Part shown: piece by piece, positions 54,612-63,978 of the stretch
Numbering within the stretch: position 1 is the stretch's first letter
Layout of the letters: every line of letters begins with the position of its first letter
Origin: CAZFER01 sp964517495
Lineage (GTDB): Bacteria; Hinthialibacterota; Hinthialibacteria; Hinthialibacterales; Hinthialibacteraceae
Length of the DNA stretch: 64,000 nucleotides
Assembly (NCBI GenBank): GCA_964517495.1
Contig: CAZFER010000012.1
Coordinates: 1-64,000 of the forward strand
Reading direction: 5' to 3'
Made by a program: the position numbers and the translations under genes
The notes under the pieces: model-generated
Seen by the model: only the letters and a program-made list of their open reading frames with translations
What the model was told of the DNA's origin: nothing
The model's database searches: none

Positions 54612-56078
54612 ATGAAACGCTTTACCCTATTTTTTTTGTTGATTGCATTTGCTTGTTCTTCCATCCCCCTTCAATCAATGGCGGGACCCGGATTCGACTA
54701 CAGCCTGGGCCAACGCAATTTCTTCGAAGTCACTCGAATTATTAAAGAACGATATGATGCTGAAGTCCCTTTAACGGATATTCTGCACACGGCATGGTCG
54801 GCGATGGAAAAAATTTTACCCGCCACCCTCGCTGAAGTTGCAAGTGAAGTAACCCCAGCCACTTACGACCAGTTGGCCAGCAAAAATGAAGTTCAAAAAT
54901 TCTACGTCAACAAAATTGAAACCACGCTTGAGCATTCCATCAAAAAACGCCCTGACGATGCCACCCCCACTGTCTTGGATTTGTGGAATGCTGCCACCAA
55001 TGGATTGGTGATGGGGCTGAAAGATCCCTTCAGCCAGTTTCTGCCTCCCGCACAAGCCAAAGAATTGCAGCGCGTCCTTTCTGGCCAGCCAGATGAATCC
55101 AAACAGTTTTTTGGTGTGGGCATTAGCGTTGAATGGGACACCCGCAGTGATGAAGGTGTTTATGTCATCTCCCCCCTACCCGGCACCCCGGCTGAACGAA
55201 ACAATATTCAAGCGGGTGATGTTATCATTGGTGTAAATGGGGAATCTTTTAAAGACTGGGAAGGGACCTATCAGGATAAACTTGAACGGGCCGTGGAAAA
55301 AATCAAAGGTGAAAAAGACACCGAAGTGGTATTGCAAATAAGGAAACCTGACTCGCCTGAACCCATCGATGTCACCCTGACCCGTGAACCGATCAACCCT
55401 GAATTGCATTTATCCAAAGAGATGCTGGATGATGAGGTGGGCCATTTAAGGCTCTATAGTTTTTACGCCAACGCCGATAAAGAAGTACGTGATGCGCTTC
55501 GTTACCTGAAAATGGAAGGCATGAAAAAACTGATTTTCGATCTTCGCTACAACCCCGGTGGATACCTGGATCAGGCCGTAAAAGTGGCGAATCTCTTTTT
55601 GGATGAAGGTGATTTGATCACGTATACATCCGGCCGAAAATCCAAACCCGCCCATTTTTATGCAGGGCCAACCCCCGATGATGGATTCGAGCAAATCCCA
55701 ATGGTTATTCTGTTAAATCAATTCTCGGCCAGTGCATCTGAGGTGGTTACGGGTGCAATAAAGGACAATAAACGAGCCACTATCGTCGGTAAAAACAGTT
55801 TTGGAAAAGGTTCCGTGCAAGAAGTGTTCCCCCTCAACGCCAAGGCCGCCCTCCGCTTAACGGTGGCCAAATATTACACACCTGACGGCATCTGTATTCA
55901 TGAAAAAGGTATCAAGCCCGATATCGAAGTGGATCCCTTGAATAAAGATGAGTGGGAAGAAATACGAGATAAAGACTACACCGATGTTCCCCGCACCGAG
56001 CGCCTGTTCGAAGGTGATCCCCAACTCAAAGTGGCCTTTCAAGTCCTTAAAGGAGAAATCGCTATTAATACTGAATAA
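54612..56078 (+). CDS. Carboxyl-terminal processing protease (S41 family, PDZ-containing)
   Basis: A 488-residue exported serine protease. The signal peptide is FTLFFLLIAFACSSIPLQ. A PDZ domain lies at about 165-260 (FFGVGISVEWD ... AGDVIIGVNGESF). The S41 catalytic core has the serine within FSASASE (371-377) and the lysine K399 in FGKGSVQ, with LRYNPGGYL before them. Such proteases trim C-termini of periplasmic proteins. ATG 54612 has GGAG 8 nt upstream and starts the signal peptide, so the upstream GTG at 54582 is not used. Monocistronic. Confidence 0.94.
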   Translation: MKRFTLFFLLIAFACSSIPLQSMAGPGFDYSLGQRNFFEVTRIIKERYDAEVPLTDILHTAWSAMEKILPATLAEVASEVTPATYDQLASKNEVQKFYVNKIETTLEHSIKKRPDDATPTVLDLWNAATNGLVMGLKDPFSQFLPPAQAKELQRVLSGQPDESKQFFGVGISVEWDTRSDEGVYVISPLPGTPAERNNIQAGDVIIGVNGESFKDWEGTYQDKLERAVEKIKGEKDTEVVLQIRKPDSPEPIDVTLTREPINPELHLSKEMLDDEVGHLRLYSFYANADKEVRDALRYLKMEGMKKLIFDLRYNPGGYLDQAVKVANLFLDEGDLITYTSGRKSKPAHFYAGPTPDDGFEQIPMVILLNQFSASASEVVTGAIKDNKRATIVGKNSFGKGSVQEVFPLNAKAALRLTVAKYYTPDGICIHEKGIKPDIEVDPLNKDEWEEIRDKDYTDVPRTERLFEGDPQLKVAFQVLKGEIAINTE

Positions 56079-56422
56079 TTGAAAGGACATGAATGACTGG
56101 TAGATTACGCTATCAGGGTTGATACAAAACTGGGTTGACACATCGGTTCGCCCCTAGTGTCATTAAGTTAGGATTTCCCCCCTAAATCCCCGTCAACGGG
56201 GGGACTTGGAGAGAATAAACGGCTTAAGTTAATGACATTGGGTCTGCCCTTGCGTTGATTTTATGTTCTCCTCGATGGATCAAACGTGATCCATTAAATT
56301 CCTTGGATGAATCACATTTTTCAATCCATCCATGCAAACACTTCTAATTTAGCATCTAGTAAACTCAATGGGTTGAACAATTCAACTCATCCTACTTGCT
56401 AATTCCATGAGTTTTTCGCAAA
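56079..56422. other. Convergent spacer with two repeat copies
   Basis: A 344-bp spacer between the protease and the large minus-strand gene. It holds the 12-mer GGTTCGCCCCTA at 56145-56156, inside a decayed copy of the 18798 palindrome (about 56133-56156). It also holds a C/G-rich copy at 56171-56211. The remainder shows nothing notable. Confidence 0.5.
56133..56211. repeat. Two adjacent dispersed-repeat remnants
   Basis: The first (56133-56156, minus orientation) matches TAGGGGCGAACC of the 18798 element exactly over 12 bp and then diverges. The second (56171-56211) reads GGATTTCCCCCCTAAATCCC and CGTCAACGGGGGGACTTGGA, with CCCCCC and GGGGGG arms as in the 27.5 and 33.5 kb copies. Confidence 0.5.
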
Positions 56423-59176
56423 TTATTTATCAAACCGTGATTTTCTTAATTTTTGAATATCGTATGGTGTAAATGTTCCACCAATTGGCAATTCCAACTC
56501 TTCCAGGGAAGAAGGATCAAAATTTCTTTCAAAATCTCCCTGGGTTGAGGTTATCACCATCTGCCAACGTTTTGGTTGAAATTTTAAATCGGGTAATGAT
56601 TTCTCCCTGAGATGAATATGAAATAAAAATGGATTTATTTGTGATGGAACTTGAATGGATAAGTAATGCATGGCTGGTAATTGAAAATCAACATCATCAA
56701 AGGAAAGCGTGGAAGGTTCCATAAGATAAATTTCGTGTTCCAAAGGTCCGTTCATTGGAAGACGGATGTAACCCAGCCCATATTTATCATGATAATAAAG
56801 GCATATGGATTCTTCTTTGCTCCCACTTGCCATAAAGTTTATCCTTCCTTCATGGTTTGTTCGGTATCCAATTTGTTTCATTCGATCAATCCAATTAGGC
56901 AATTCAACCGTTTTCGTGAGAAAAGCCTTCCGAAGCGGTGGAACTGAAACATTTTGAATCGGTTGACGGCGTTGATCAAAAAATTGCAAATTATATTCTC
57001 TAGGTTCTGTCATGACGATCTGTAGGTTACTAATATCTTCAATGGTATGTGTCATGAGGTACTGTGGACGGAATTTAAGGCCTCCGGTATGTTGCTCATT
57101 TAATATTGAGCCATAAATTTTTGTCTCCCCTTTGGGCACAACCTCAATTTCTTCCCAGCCTTCAGAATCTTTAATCAACGTATCAATATAAGGACGTAGA
57201 TTTCCGGAATCTTCATGTTCGAATTTTATGTAATAGTTACGGCAAGGCTTTTCTTCTACATCGAGGACAAGAAAACGAAAACGGGTTAATCCTTCAAAAC
57301 GTATTTCTTTTCCTAAATCTGCCTGTATATCAATGGGTTGCCTCCCACCATCATCCGGCATAATGGTTCCACTTGAAGAACGAATCATTAAATCCGCATT
57401 TAATTCCAGATTTTTTCTATAGGGTATCATCAGGTTTCCATTCTCATCAGACGTTCCAAAACTTGCATGAGAACCTTGTTGTAACTGAACAGACATATTA
57501 CGAATAGGACGTCCCTTAAAATCGGCAATACGGCAAGTGAAATAGTTCATATCCTGAATAGTTGTTGTGAAACGGACAATTGTGGTTTTGTTGGCTTCGA
57601 CCTGAAAAGAATCGCTCGTTAATTGTGTTCCCACATTAGGAGCCGTTAGCCTGATACGATAAACACCCACAGGAACACGGGGAACGATAAATTTATCTTT
57701 AACAACTTTATCGCTTGCGATCAATTGTATTTTGCCATTGTTCTTTACGTTATCTTTGACGGGATCAACAATCACTGAATAATGATCATAATAAGTTGTA
57801 TCAATTTCACCCTGTATGCGTCCTGTTGCGGGGAATTTCAATCTCACTTCATACCAATCATCCTGTTTAGGAACCGTAATGGATAATTGTTGAGGGGGGT
57901 ATCCTATTTTTTCCATTTCAGATCGCTCCGTTCGTTGCAAAGCGATAAGGGCGCATTTATACCTTCCCGGAATCATATTAACGGAAATGGAATTATTATT
58001 CACAGCGTTTTGAAAATCTCCATGAAAATATTTGTATTTTTCAGGCAAACCCATACTTAATGCTGAATCCATTTGCCCATTTATTTGTTTGGGTTGCATC
58101 GAAAAAGAGAGTTCACTGGAAGACCAATTGTTGTCCAAAATCAATCGCACGGGTGTCAATTGAATATGGCAGAGACGAATCGCATGATAATATGTCTCCG
58201 GCTTAAAAATGGTCTTTTCGTTACGGCATTCAAGGAGCTGATAAGAATCAAGAGGAACGAATAATTCACCTGGTTTTGTTACAAATTCATAATTTTCGAA
58301 AGGTAATCCCGTAAAACGAAACGAATTTTCCCCATCATGCATTTCGCTGGTGAATAATTCATTTGTTCTTAAAGAACGCAGTTGGGGGGGGGCCAACGGT
58401 TCATAGCCTTCTTTTGATTGATTGGCTCGAAATTCAATATCGAGAGTGATGCCTGTGGAATATTTAAATGTTATTTCAGAAGGGATATTGTTATTTTCAA
58501 TCTGATTTTCTTGATTGGGCGGGTAAAAAGCTCCATATGATGCTGAAGCAATTGAATTCAAGGAACCTATATGAATGGATGTTTTATAAATTTTTTCATC
58601 AGAAGTTGTAGATAAAATAATCTTACTTTCTAGCGGTAAAGGTAACACAGAATCACTAAAAGGTGGATATTTATATGAATGTCTCCATTTCTGAATTAAT
58701 TTTATATTTTCTTCTTCAGGTAATTCAGTAAAACGATATTGGATATTAGCTAGAGGTGGACATTCTAAAAATATTTCTTTGTTACCCAAAGTTGAAATGT
58801 CAAAGATTGAATAAATTAATGCTGGTTCATTCTTAAAAAAAACTTTAAGAAAATAGCCTTTTTGCATATCATCAAATTTCAGTCTCCAACTCCTACTTGG
58901 GGGATTCAGTAAACGTTTTTCCTGTTTATCTATCTGATAGGCCGTTGCCAAAGGGGCTTTATAGTTCTTTCTTGTTAATTGAATGAACCGAATATTGCCA
59001 CTTATATCAACAAAATTATTCTCATCTATACTTCCTCGTGTCAATCTGTCCATTTCATTTGGAGTTTTTTCCAATTCATCTAGCTCATATCCATTAGGAA
59101 TTCCTGCCAAATAAATCAGTGAAATTGTAAGCAAAACCACAAAAAGAGCGATTCCAAAATTGAAGATATTTCTCAT
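56423..59176 (-). CDS. Large single-span envelope protein of unknown family
   Basis: A 917-residue protein anchored by one N-terminal helix (FGIALFVVLLTISLIYLAGI); the rest would be periplasmic or exposed. The body is beta-rich, with several segments of carboxypeptidase-regulatory or Ig-like pattern (for example GRIQGEIDTTYYDHYSVIVD, FTCRIADFKGRPIRNMSVQL, GTSDENGNLMIPY, INFMASGSKEES). This suggests a string of small beta-sandwiches. No catalytic motif is seen. The DNA is more AT-rich than the flanking blocks. ATG 59176 has AGGGGAG about 11 nt upstream and is preferred to the GTG at 59188, which overlaps that site. Confidence 0.7.
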   Translation of the reverse strand: MRNIFNFGIALFVVLLTISLIYLAGIPNGYELDELEKTPNEMDRLTRGSIDENNFVDISGNIRFIQLTRKNYKAPLATAYQIDKQEKRLLNPPSRSWRLKFDDMQKGYFLKVFFKNEPALIYSIFDISTLGNKEIFLECPPLANIQYRFTELPEEENIKLIQKWRHSYKYPPFSDSVLPLPLESKIILSTTSDEKIYKTSIHIGSLNSIASASYGAFYPPNQENQIENNNIPSEITFKYSTGITLDIEFRANQSKEGYEPLAPPQLRSLRTNELFTSEMHDGENSFRFTGLPFENYEFVTKPGELFVPLDSYQLLECRNEKTIFKPETYYHAIRLCHIQLTPVRLILDNNWSSSELSFSMQPKQINGQMDSALSMGLPEKYKYFHGDFQNAVNNNSISVNMIPGRYKCALIALQRTERSEMEKIGYPPQQLSITVPKQDDWYEVRLKFPATGRIQGEIDTTYYDHYSVIVDPVKDNVKNNGKIQLIASDKVVKDKFIVPRVPVGVYRIRLTAPNVGTQLTSDSFQVEANKTTIVRFTTTIQDMNYFTCRIADFKGRPIRNMSVQLQQGSHASFGTSDENGNLMIPYRKNLELNADLMIRSSSGTIMPDDGGRQPIDIQADLGKEIRFEGLTRFRFLVLDVEEKPCRNYYIKFEHEDSGNLRPYIDTLIKDSEGWEEIEVVPKGETKIYGSILNEQHTGGLKFRPQYLMTHTIEDISNLQIVMTEPREYNLQFFDQRRQPIQNVSVPPLRKAFLTKTVELPNWIDRMKQIGYRTNHEGRINFMASGSKEESICLYYHDKYGLGYIRLPMNGPLEHEIYLMEPSTLSFDDVDFQLPAMHYLSIQVPSQINPFLFHIHLREKSLPDLKFQPKRWQMVITSTQGDFERNFDPSSLEELELPIGGTFTPYDIQKLRKSRFDK

Positions 59177-59509
59177 TATAACACTCACTCCCCTAGAATG
59201 AATTCTTTATATTTAGTAAAGTAAATTTTACATAACATGTGTTCCTTTGTTCGAACAAAAAAACGAGCTAAATAAGCTGGAGATTTACCGTCTTGTTTTC
59301 CTTCAGAATAAGGCGCTCAACTATAATTTACTAGTTTATCTTACCAGTTTTTTTGTAATCATAATACAATTCGAATAGTGTTTTATAATCAAATATGTTA
59401 TCATATCGTTTCTCATTTTAGAATTGAAAGTTTTTACGAAAATTAAAAGAACAACCATAAACTGAGTCATATTCGTTTAACTCAAATCTCAATTTGATGT
59501 TCATGCAGG
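59177..59509. other. AT-rich spacer between two unrecognised minus-strand genes
   Basis: Dense A/T runs and no open frame of note. It holds the ribosome binding site and presumably the promoter of the 917-residue protein. I see no terminator with a GC-rich stem. Confidence 0.4.
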
Positions 59510-60421
59510 TTATTCTTGAAGTTTTACCCAAATTTCCTCATTATACCAATACTCAGCACCATTATGTATATAAAATACATCTGTTTCGCAGTCTCCTCCT
59601 ATAGTCAAAATGTACTGAAGTAATGTTTGCACCTCTATATTTTTGTCAATAAATTCACCCCATTTCTCATTAATGCTTGATGTCCAATAAGGTGTACCTA
59701 CTAACATAAATTTAATATCTTCTCCTTCAGATGCAGCACTAAGAAATTGGTTATTCAATACTCCAGAGCTTGCAGTACGATCATTTTTAGCATCTTGAAT
59801 GTCAACAACCAAATCTAATGAATACCAACCCTCGCTCAAAAAGGTCGCTCCCATAGTTATCAATACAACCTGTGTCCCAACTCCTGGAATTACAAATAAA
59901 ACAGCTTCCGCTTCTATACTCAATATCACATATAAAGCATAAGTTCCTAAATCTTGTCTAGCCCTTATCAATTCTGTTGTTTTTGAATTAAAATTCACCA
60001 TTTCTTGTCCATAGGAATTATATGCAGATACGAGTTCATCATACTCCATGCCACGATTTTTAAAAATAGGAGGTGGAGAAATTACTTCACTTCTCCATGC
60101 TGCAAAACCACCAGGATAATTAACCTGTAACTCGGTCTCAATCATCCCTATAAATTGCTGGAGTAAAGTATTTGCTTCTGCAACCAGATCATTTACTGAA
60201 GTTATACTTGCTTGTTCAAAGAATTCCTTCTGCAAATAACTGTCTGCTTTTATTTCGCAACTACCAGCCTCCTGAATAATTCCAGCAACTTGATCTTCAT
60301 CAAAATTGTACATTTGTGTCGTCATAATAGTACTAGCATATGCAATTAACACAGAAATCACAATAAAGAAAAGAAAAACAAAAAAAGATTTTAAATTATG
60401 ATCCTTTCTGATACTTTTCAT
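59510..60421 (-). CDS. Unrecognised membrane-anchored protein
   Basis: A 303-residue protein with an N-terminal helix (FFVFLFFIVISVLIAYAST) serving as anchor or signal, and a second hydrophobic stretch near 165-195 (LYVILSIEAEAVLFVIPGVG). In between lies a helical acidic region. The C-terminal part contains FMLVGTPYWTSSINEKWGEF. I do not recognise a family. The gene is AT-rich like its upstream neighbour and may have arrived with it. The start has a purine-rich site (GAAAGGAAA) just upstream. Confidence 0.6.
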   Translation of the reverse strand: MKSIRKDHNLKSFFVFLFFIVISVLIAYASTIMTTQMYNFDEDQVAGIIQEAGSCEIKADSYLQKEFFEQASITSVNDLVAEANTLLQQFIGMIETELQVNYPGGFAAWRSEVISPPPIFKNRGMEYDELVSAYNSYGQEMVNFNSKTTELIRARQDLGTYALYVILSIEAEAVLFVIPGVGTQVVLITMGATFLSEGWYSLDLVVDIQDAKNDRTASSGVLNNQFLSAASEGEDIKFMLVGTPYWTSSINEKWGEFIDKNIEVQTLLQYILTIGGDCETDVFYIHNGAEYWYNEEIWVKLQE

Positions 60422-61276
60422 GATTTATTTTCCTTTCTGATCTATCTATTAACGTCTTTTTGTTGAAAAATATTTTTAAACAATGAACAAGCATCCGCAC
60501 CACCTGTTCAAAACAAACCGGTGGTTTTACAAATTCTAAGGCAGGCTTCCAGGCAAGTAATAAAATATAAAATTAAAAGAATTCCCAATGATCCTGATCC
60601 CCGTGTGAATTCCCACACCGTTCACGATTGAGTAATCGGATCACTGTCACATTATTTAAAAGATTATTGTAATATACGAAGCATGTCAAGCGAAATTTTT
60701 TTTAAATAAAGTTACGATCTTATAATACATTTTGCAATCAAGTAACTCGTATTTCTTTATTTACGGATTTTCAATCCATTCATTTCTTTATAGCAAAAAA
60801 TTTTCGCATCTCTTGAATTCACCGATCTCCTCCATGCATCTTCCATTTCAGCACATCATGCAGGAACAAGTAACCATAAGCACCCTAAGTGCAATGAAAG
60901 CAAATAGATAGAGCGATTTCACCCTATTTTGGGTATGATACGTCACCTTTCATTCTAAATTGCTGAAAATCATTTATAATCCAGAAGTTGTATCTTTTTA
61001 AATTTGGTTTATATTAATATTGATATGAGGTGAGATTATCATGGTATTTAAAGCGGATTTAGGGTTATATATACGTAGACGATGAACAGGCTCAGCGTAT
61101 ATCATAAAAGTCTATCCAATCATGGACGAACTGGATAATGTGGGATGAACTTTGGCTCCATAAACGAAGAGCGAATCCGGAAGATACGAAGCATTTTGGA
61201 AACAAAATTCGCTACACCCATGTCTGCAGACGAAGTCAAAAAACTTCTTCCCGGTATGCTAGTGAGGAGAACGGGT
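60422..61276. other. Gene-poor region upstream of the flagellar motor genes
   Basis: AT-rich. GTGTG/CACAC around an AATTCC loop lies near 60602-60617. From 61041 three very short frames overlap end to start (61041-61085 with ATGA coupling, 61083-61139, and 61137 onward), each too short to call. An in-frame 44-codon extension of flbD begins at ATG 61145 (ERIRKIRSILETKFATPMSA ...). It has no clear ribosome binding site but is helix-rich and could be a real leader protein. The flagellar promoter must be in this region. Confidence 0.4.
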
Positions 61277-61468
61277 GTGATTAACCTGACCAAACTCAAT
61301 GATACCCCCTTTGTGCTCAACGCCGAACTCATTGAGACGGTGGAAGCCACCCCGGATACGGTTATCACCCTGGTGAATGGGCGGAAATACATCGCCAAAG
61401 AACCGGTGGACGAAGTGCGCCGCCGGTGTGTGGATTACAAACGGGAAATTCACAGTAACACTACGTGA
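61277..61468 (+). CDS. flbD: FlbD-family flagellar protein
   Basis: A 63-residue protein matching the FlbD/SwrD family over its full length (VINLTKLNDTPFVLNAELIE, then ATPDTVITLVNGRKYIAKE). SwrD in Bacillus raises flagellar motor power and typically sits beside motA/motB or fli genes, as here. I take GTG 61277 as start because AGGAG lies 7 nt upstream and the result has normal family length. An in-frame ATG at 61145 would add 44 residues unlike the family. The protein is not the sigma54 activator also called FlbD in Caulobacter. motA follows 30 bp downstream. Confidence 0.9.
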   Translation: MINLTKLNDTPFVLNAELIETVEATPDTVITLVNGRKYIAKEPVDEVRRRCVDYKREIHSNTT

Positions 61469-61498
61469 CGGAGATTATACGCTGTGGGAGGTTAACGC

Positions 61499-62263
61499 GT
61501 GGATTCTTCAACAGTTGTCGGTCTGGTTTTGGCAGTCGGTCTGGTGCTTTCTGCAATCCTCATGGGAGGAAGCCTCACGGTATTTATTGATATTCCCTCC
61601 ATGATTCTCGTCGTTGGGGGTACCTTTGCGGTCACCCTGGTTAATTTTCCCCTTAAAACCATGACCCAATTCTTTTCCGTCATTAAAAATGCCTTCTTCT
61701 ATAAGGAACTCTCCCCCCTAGATACGGTCAGTACGCTGGTCAGTTTTGCCGAACGCGCTCGCCGCGAAGGGATTCTCGCCCTGGAAGGTTCAATGGATGA
61801 AATCGAGGATGATTTTATTCGAACCGGCCTCCGGCTCGCGGTTGATGGTGTGGAACCGGAATTGATCAAGGATATTCTGCAGACGGAATTGGCTTTCATC
61901 GAGGATCGCCATCGCAATGGGCAAGGGATTCTAACCTACATGGGCTCGGCATCCCCCGCCCTTGGAATGATTGGAACTCTGGTGGGATTGGTTAAAATGC
62001 TTCAGAGTCTGAATGATCCAAGCGCCATTGGACCTGCGATGGCCATTGCGCTCTTAACTACACTGTATGGAGCACTGATGGCCAATTTGGCATGGATTCC
62101 ACTTGCTGGTAAGCTTAAATCAAGAACACAAGATGAAATCTTGTTAAAAGAGGTTGCCATCGAAGGTGTTATGTCAATCCAATCGGGTGATAACCCACGC
62201 ATTCTTGAACAAAAGCTTCTCGCCTTCCTGGCCCCAAATATTCGTCCGCCACGTGAAGATTAA
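61499..62263 (+). CDS. motA: Flagellar motor stator protein MotA
   Basis: A 254-residue four-helix membrane protein that, with MotB, forms the ion-conducting stator driving flagellar rotation. The family is clear from VVGLVLAVGLVLSAILMGGS, FIDIPSMILVVGGTFAVTLV, the cytoplasmic loop (FAERARREGILALEGSMDEI) with charged residues that contact FliG, and GSASPALGMIGTLVGLVKML with TLYGALMANLAWIPLAGKLK. The start is GTG with GGGAGG 7 nt upstream. It is followed 34 bp later by the first of two motB genes. Confidence 0.96.
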   Translation: MDSSTVVGLVLAVGLVLSAILMGGSLTVFIDIPSMILVVGGTFAVTLVNFPLKTMTQFFSVIKNAFFYKELSPLDTVSTLVSFAERARREGILALEGSMDEIEDDFIRTGLRLAVDGVEPELIKDILQTELAFIEDRHRNGQGILTYMGSASPALGMIGTLVGLVKMLQSLNDPSAIGPAMAIALLTTLYGALMANLAWIPLAGKLKSRTQDEILLKEVAIEGVMSIQSGDNPRILEQKLLAFLAPNIRPPRED

Positions 62264-62297
62264 AAAGAATGCTGGAAGCATGAGAGGATAACAAACC

Positions 62298-63125
62298 ATG
62301 CCTCGCAAAGAAGAGAAAAAAGCTGGAGCACCGGAATGGATGTGCACCTTTTCGGATATGATGTCTTTGCTGCTTTGTTTCTTCGTGCTTCTCTTTTCAC
62401 TCTCAACAATTGAGAAGAAGAAACTAATTCAAGCAGAAGGCTCTCTCCGAAAAGCGTTTGGAGGTCTTCCTGCACCTTATATCACAGAGACCATTCCTGA
62501 TAAAAAGGAAAAGCCGGAAATATCCAAGCCATCTCAACCCCGGCGCGAAAAGTCCTTTGCAAAAGATGAATTGCGTCAAGAAGAAGAACGCAAGGTTAAA
62601 TCCCGCAATCTGCAGGAAGTGATTGAGGTGACGGGAACAGAGCAAGGGATTACATTCCGCTTGTCAGGTGATTTAACCTTTGAACAAGGCAGTGCGGAAT
62701 TGACCTCCATGGGGATTTTGGCTTTGCTTTATATTATTGATGAATTGAATCAATTCCCAAAAAATCCAATCAGAATCAGTGGACATTCCGATGCAACCAA
62801 AAACGAGGATGAACCCTATAGAAATTGGACCCTTTCCGCAAAACGGGCTTATAATGTGATGAAGTTTATGACTGATGTGGGCAACAAATGGGGACAAGTT
62901 GCCTCCCAACGCATTACCTATGAATCATTTGGTGAATATAAACCCATCGCCAGCAACGAAACAGAAATTGGCCGTAAATTAAACCGACGCGTTGATATAA
63001 CCCTTACTCAGACCGATGCAGGCGATGGTACTTTTTATACCGATCAATGGTTAAAGAATCCCAGAACACCCATTATTGATCCAAGTTTCTTTACCCAACA
63101 ACAAGGAGTGAATAATGCCGGGTAA
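62298..63125 (+). CDS. motB: Flagellar motor protein MotB, first copy
   Basis: A 275-residue stator subunit. The single N-terminal helix begins WMCTFSDMMSLLLCFFVLLF, with the essential ion-carrying aspartate D20. A Lys/Glu-rich linker (about 60-110) follows, then an OmpA-type peptidoglycan-binding domain (LTFEQGSAELTSMGILALLY, ISGHSDATKNEDEP, RKLNRRVDITL). It anchors the stator to the cell wall. It overlaps the second motB by 11 bp, so both are made together. The helix is nearly identical to that of the second copy, whereas the OmpA parts differ strongly. Confidence 0.94.
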   Translation: MPRKEEKKAGAPEWMCTFSDMMSLLLCFFVLLFSLSTIEKKKLIQAEGSLRKAFGGLPAPYITETIPDKKEKPEISKPSQPRREKSFAKDELRQEEERKVKSRNLQEVIEVTGTEQGITFRLSGDLTFEQGSAELTSMGILALLYIIDELNQFPKNPIRISGHSDATKNEDEPYRNWTLSAKRAYNVMKFMTDVGNKWGQVASQRITYESFGEYKPIASNETEIGRKLNRRVDITLTQTDAGDGTFYTDQWLKNPRTPIIDPSFFTQQQGVNNAG

Positions 63126-63948
63126 AAAAAAGGAAGAAGAAGGTGGAGGTGGCGCCCCAGAGTGGATGTGTACATTTTCGGATATGATGTCACTTCTTCT
63201 CTGTTTCTTTGTTCTGCTTTTTTCGCTGTCCACCATCGAAAAAGTAAAATTCGTTCAAGCGATCGGCTCGATCCAGGGGGCATTGGGGCGTATTCCGAAT
63301 ATGTTCAATACTTCCTATACCAAGCCCCTGTCCATCCAGCCTCAAAAAGTCAAACCCGTTCAGCGAAATCGAACCATCGAACGGGCCAAGGAAGCGATCG
63401 CCAAAAAAGCCCGATCCAAACTGGTTGCCGATGAGCGGTCCAAAGAGATCATTGTGGAGGGTGTTCGAGAAGGCATTCGTTTTTCTGTGGCCGGCCGGTT
63501 ATTGTTCGAGCCAGGGGTGGCCATTATCAAGCAGGATGCCAAGGATATTTTGATGAACATTGCAGAAATATTGAACGATTTTCCAACCCTCCATGTTCGT
63601 GTGGAAGGGCATACCAACGATATCCCCTTTAATTCTCCCTATATGGATAACTGGCGTTTGGCGGAGGCTCGTGCGTTTAATACCATGCTGTTTTTGAAAA
63701 ACTATGGGAATGTGGATAAGGAATTGGAGAAAGGCGAATCCCGGTTAAGTTACATGTCATGCGGTCCCTACCGCCCCCGTTACCCTAACGATAGTGTTGA
63801 AAATCGAGCCTTGAACCGGCGAGTTGAAATTGTATTACTACAGGGTGGACAATCCGAAGTGATTACAGGCGTACTTGAAGGCAGTGAAGAGCAAAAAGAG
63901 ATGGTGGATATAAACGAATTGGTACCTAACACTCAGGGATCAAATTAG
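63115..63948 (+). CDS. Flagellar motor protein MotB, second copy
   Basis: A 277-residue MotB paralogue. After a basic/acidic/Gly start (KKKEEEGGGG) comes the same helix as the first copy, with D23 as ion carrier. The linker holds many Arg and Lys residues (NRTIERAKEAIAKKARSKLV), and the OmpA-like domain reads GRLLFEPGVAIIKQD, VRVEGHTNDIPFNSPYMDNW and RALNRRVEIVLLQG. It keeps all parts needed for function. Two MotB forms with one MotA suggest mixed stators or condition-dependent ones. The RBS is AAGGAG within the end of the first copy. Confidence 0.94.
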   Translation: MPGKKKEEEGGGGAPEWMCTFSDMMSLLLCFFVLLFSLSTIEKVKFVQAIGSIQGALGRIPNMFNTSYTKPLSIQPQKVKPVQRNRTIERAKEAIAKKARSKLVADERSKEIIVEGVREGIRFSVAGRLLFEPGVAIIKQDAKDILMNIAEILNDFPTLHVRVEGHTNDIPFNSPYMDNWRLAEARAFNTMLFLKNYGNVDKELEKGESRLSYMSCGPYRPRYPNDSVENRALNRRVEIVLLQGGQSEVITGVLEGSEEQKEMVDINELVPNTQGSN

Positions 63949-63978
63949 GCTGTTTTGTAATAAAGGGTAGAGGCTTAC

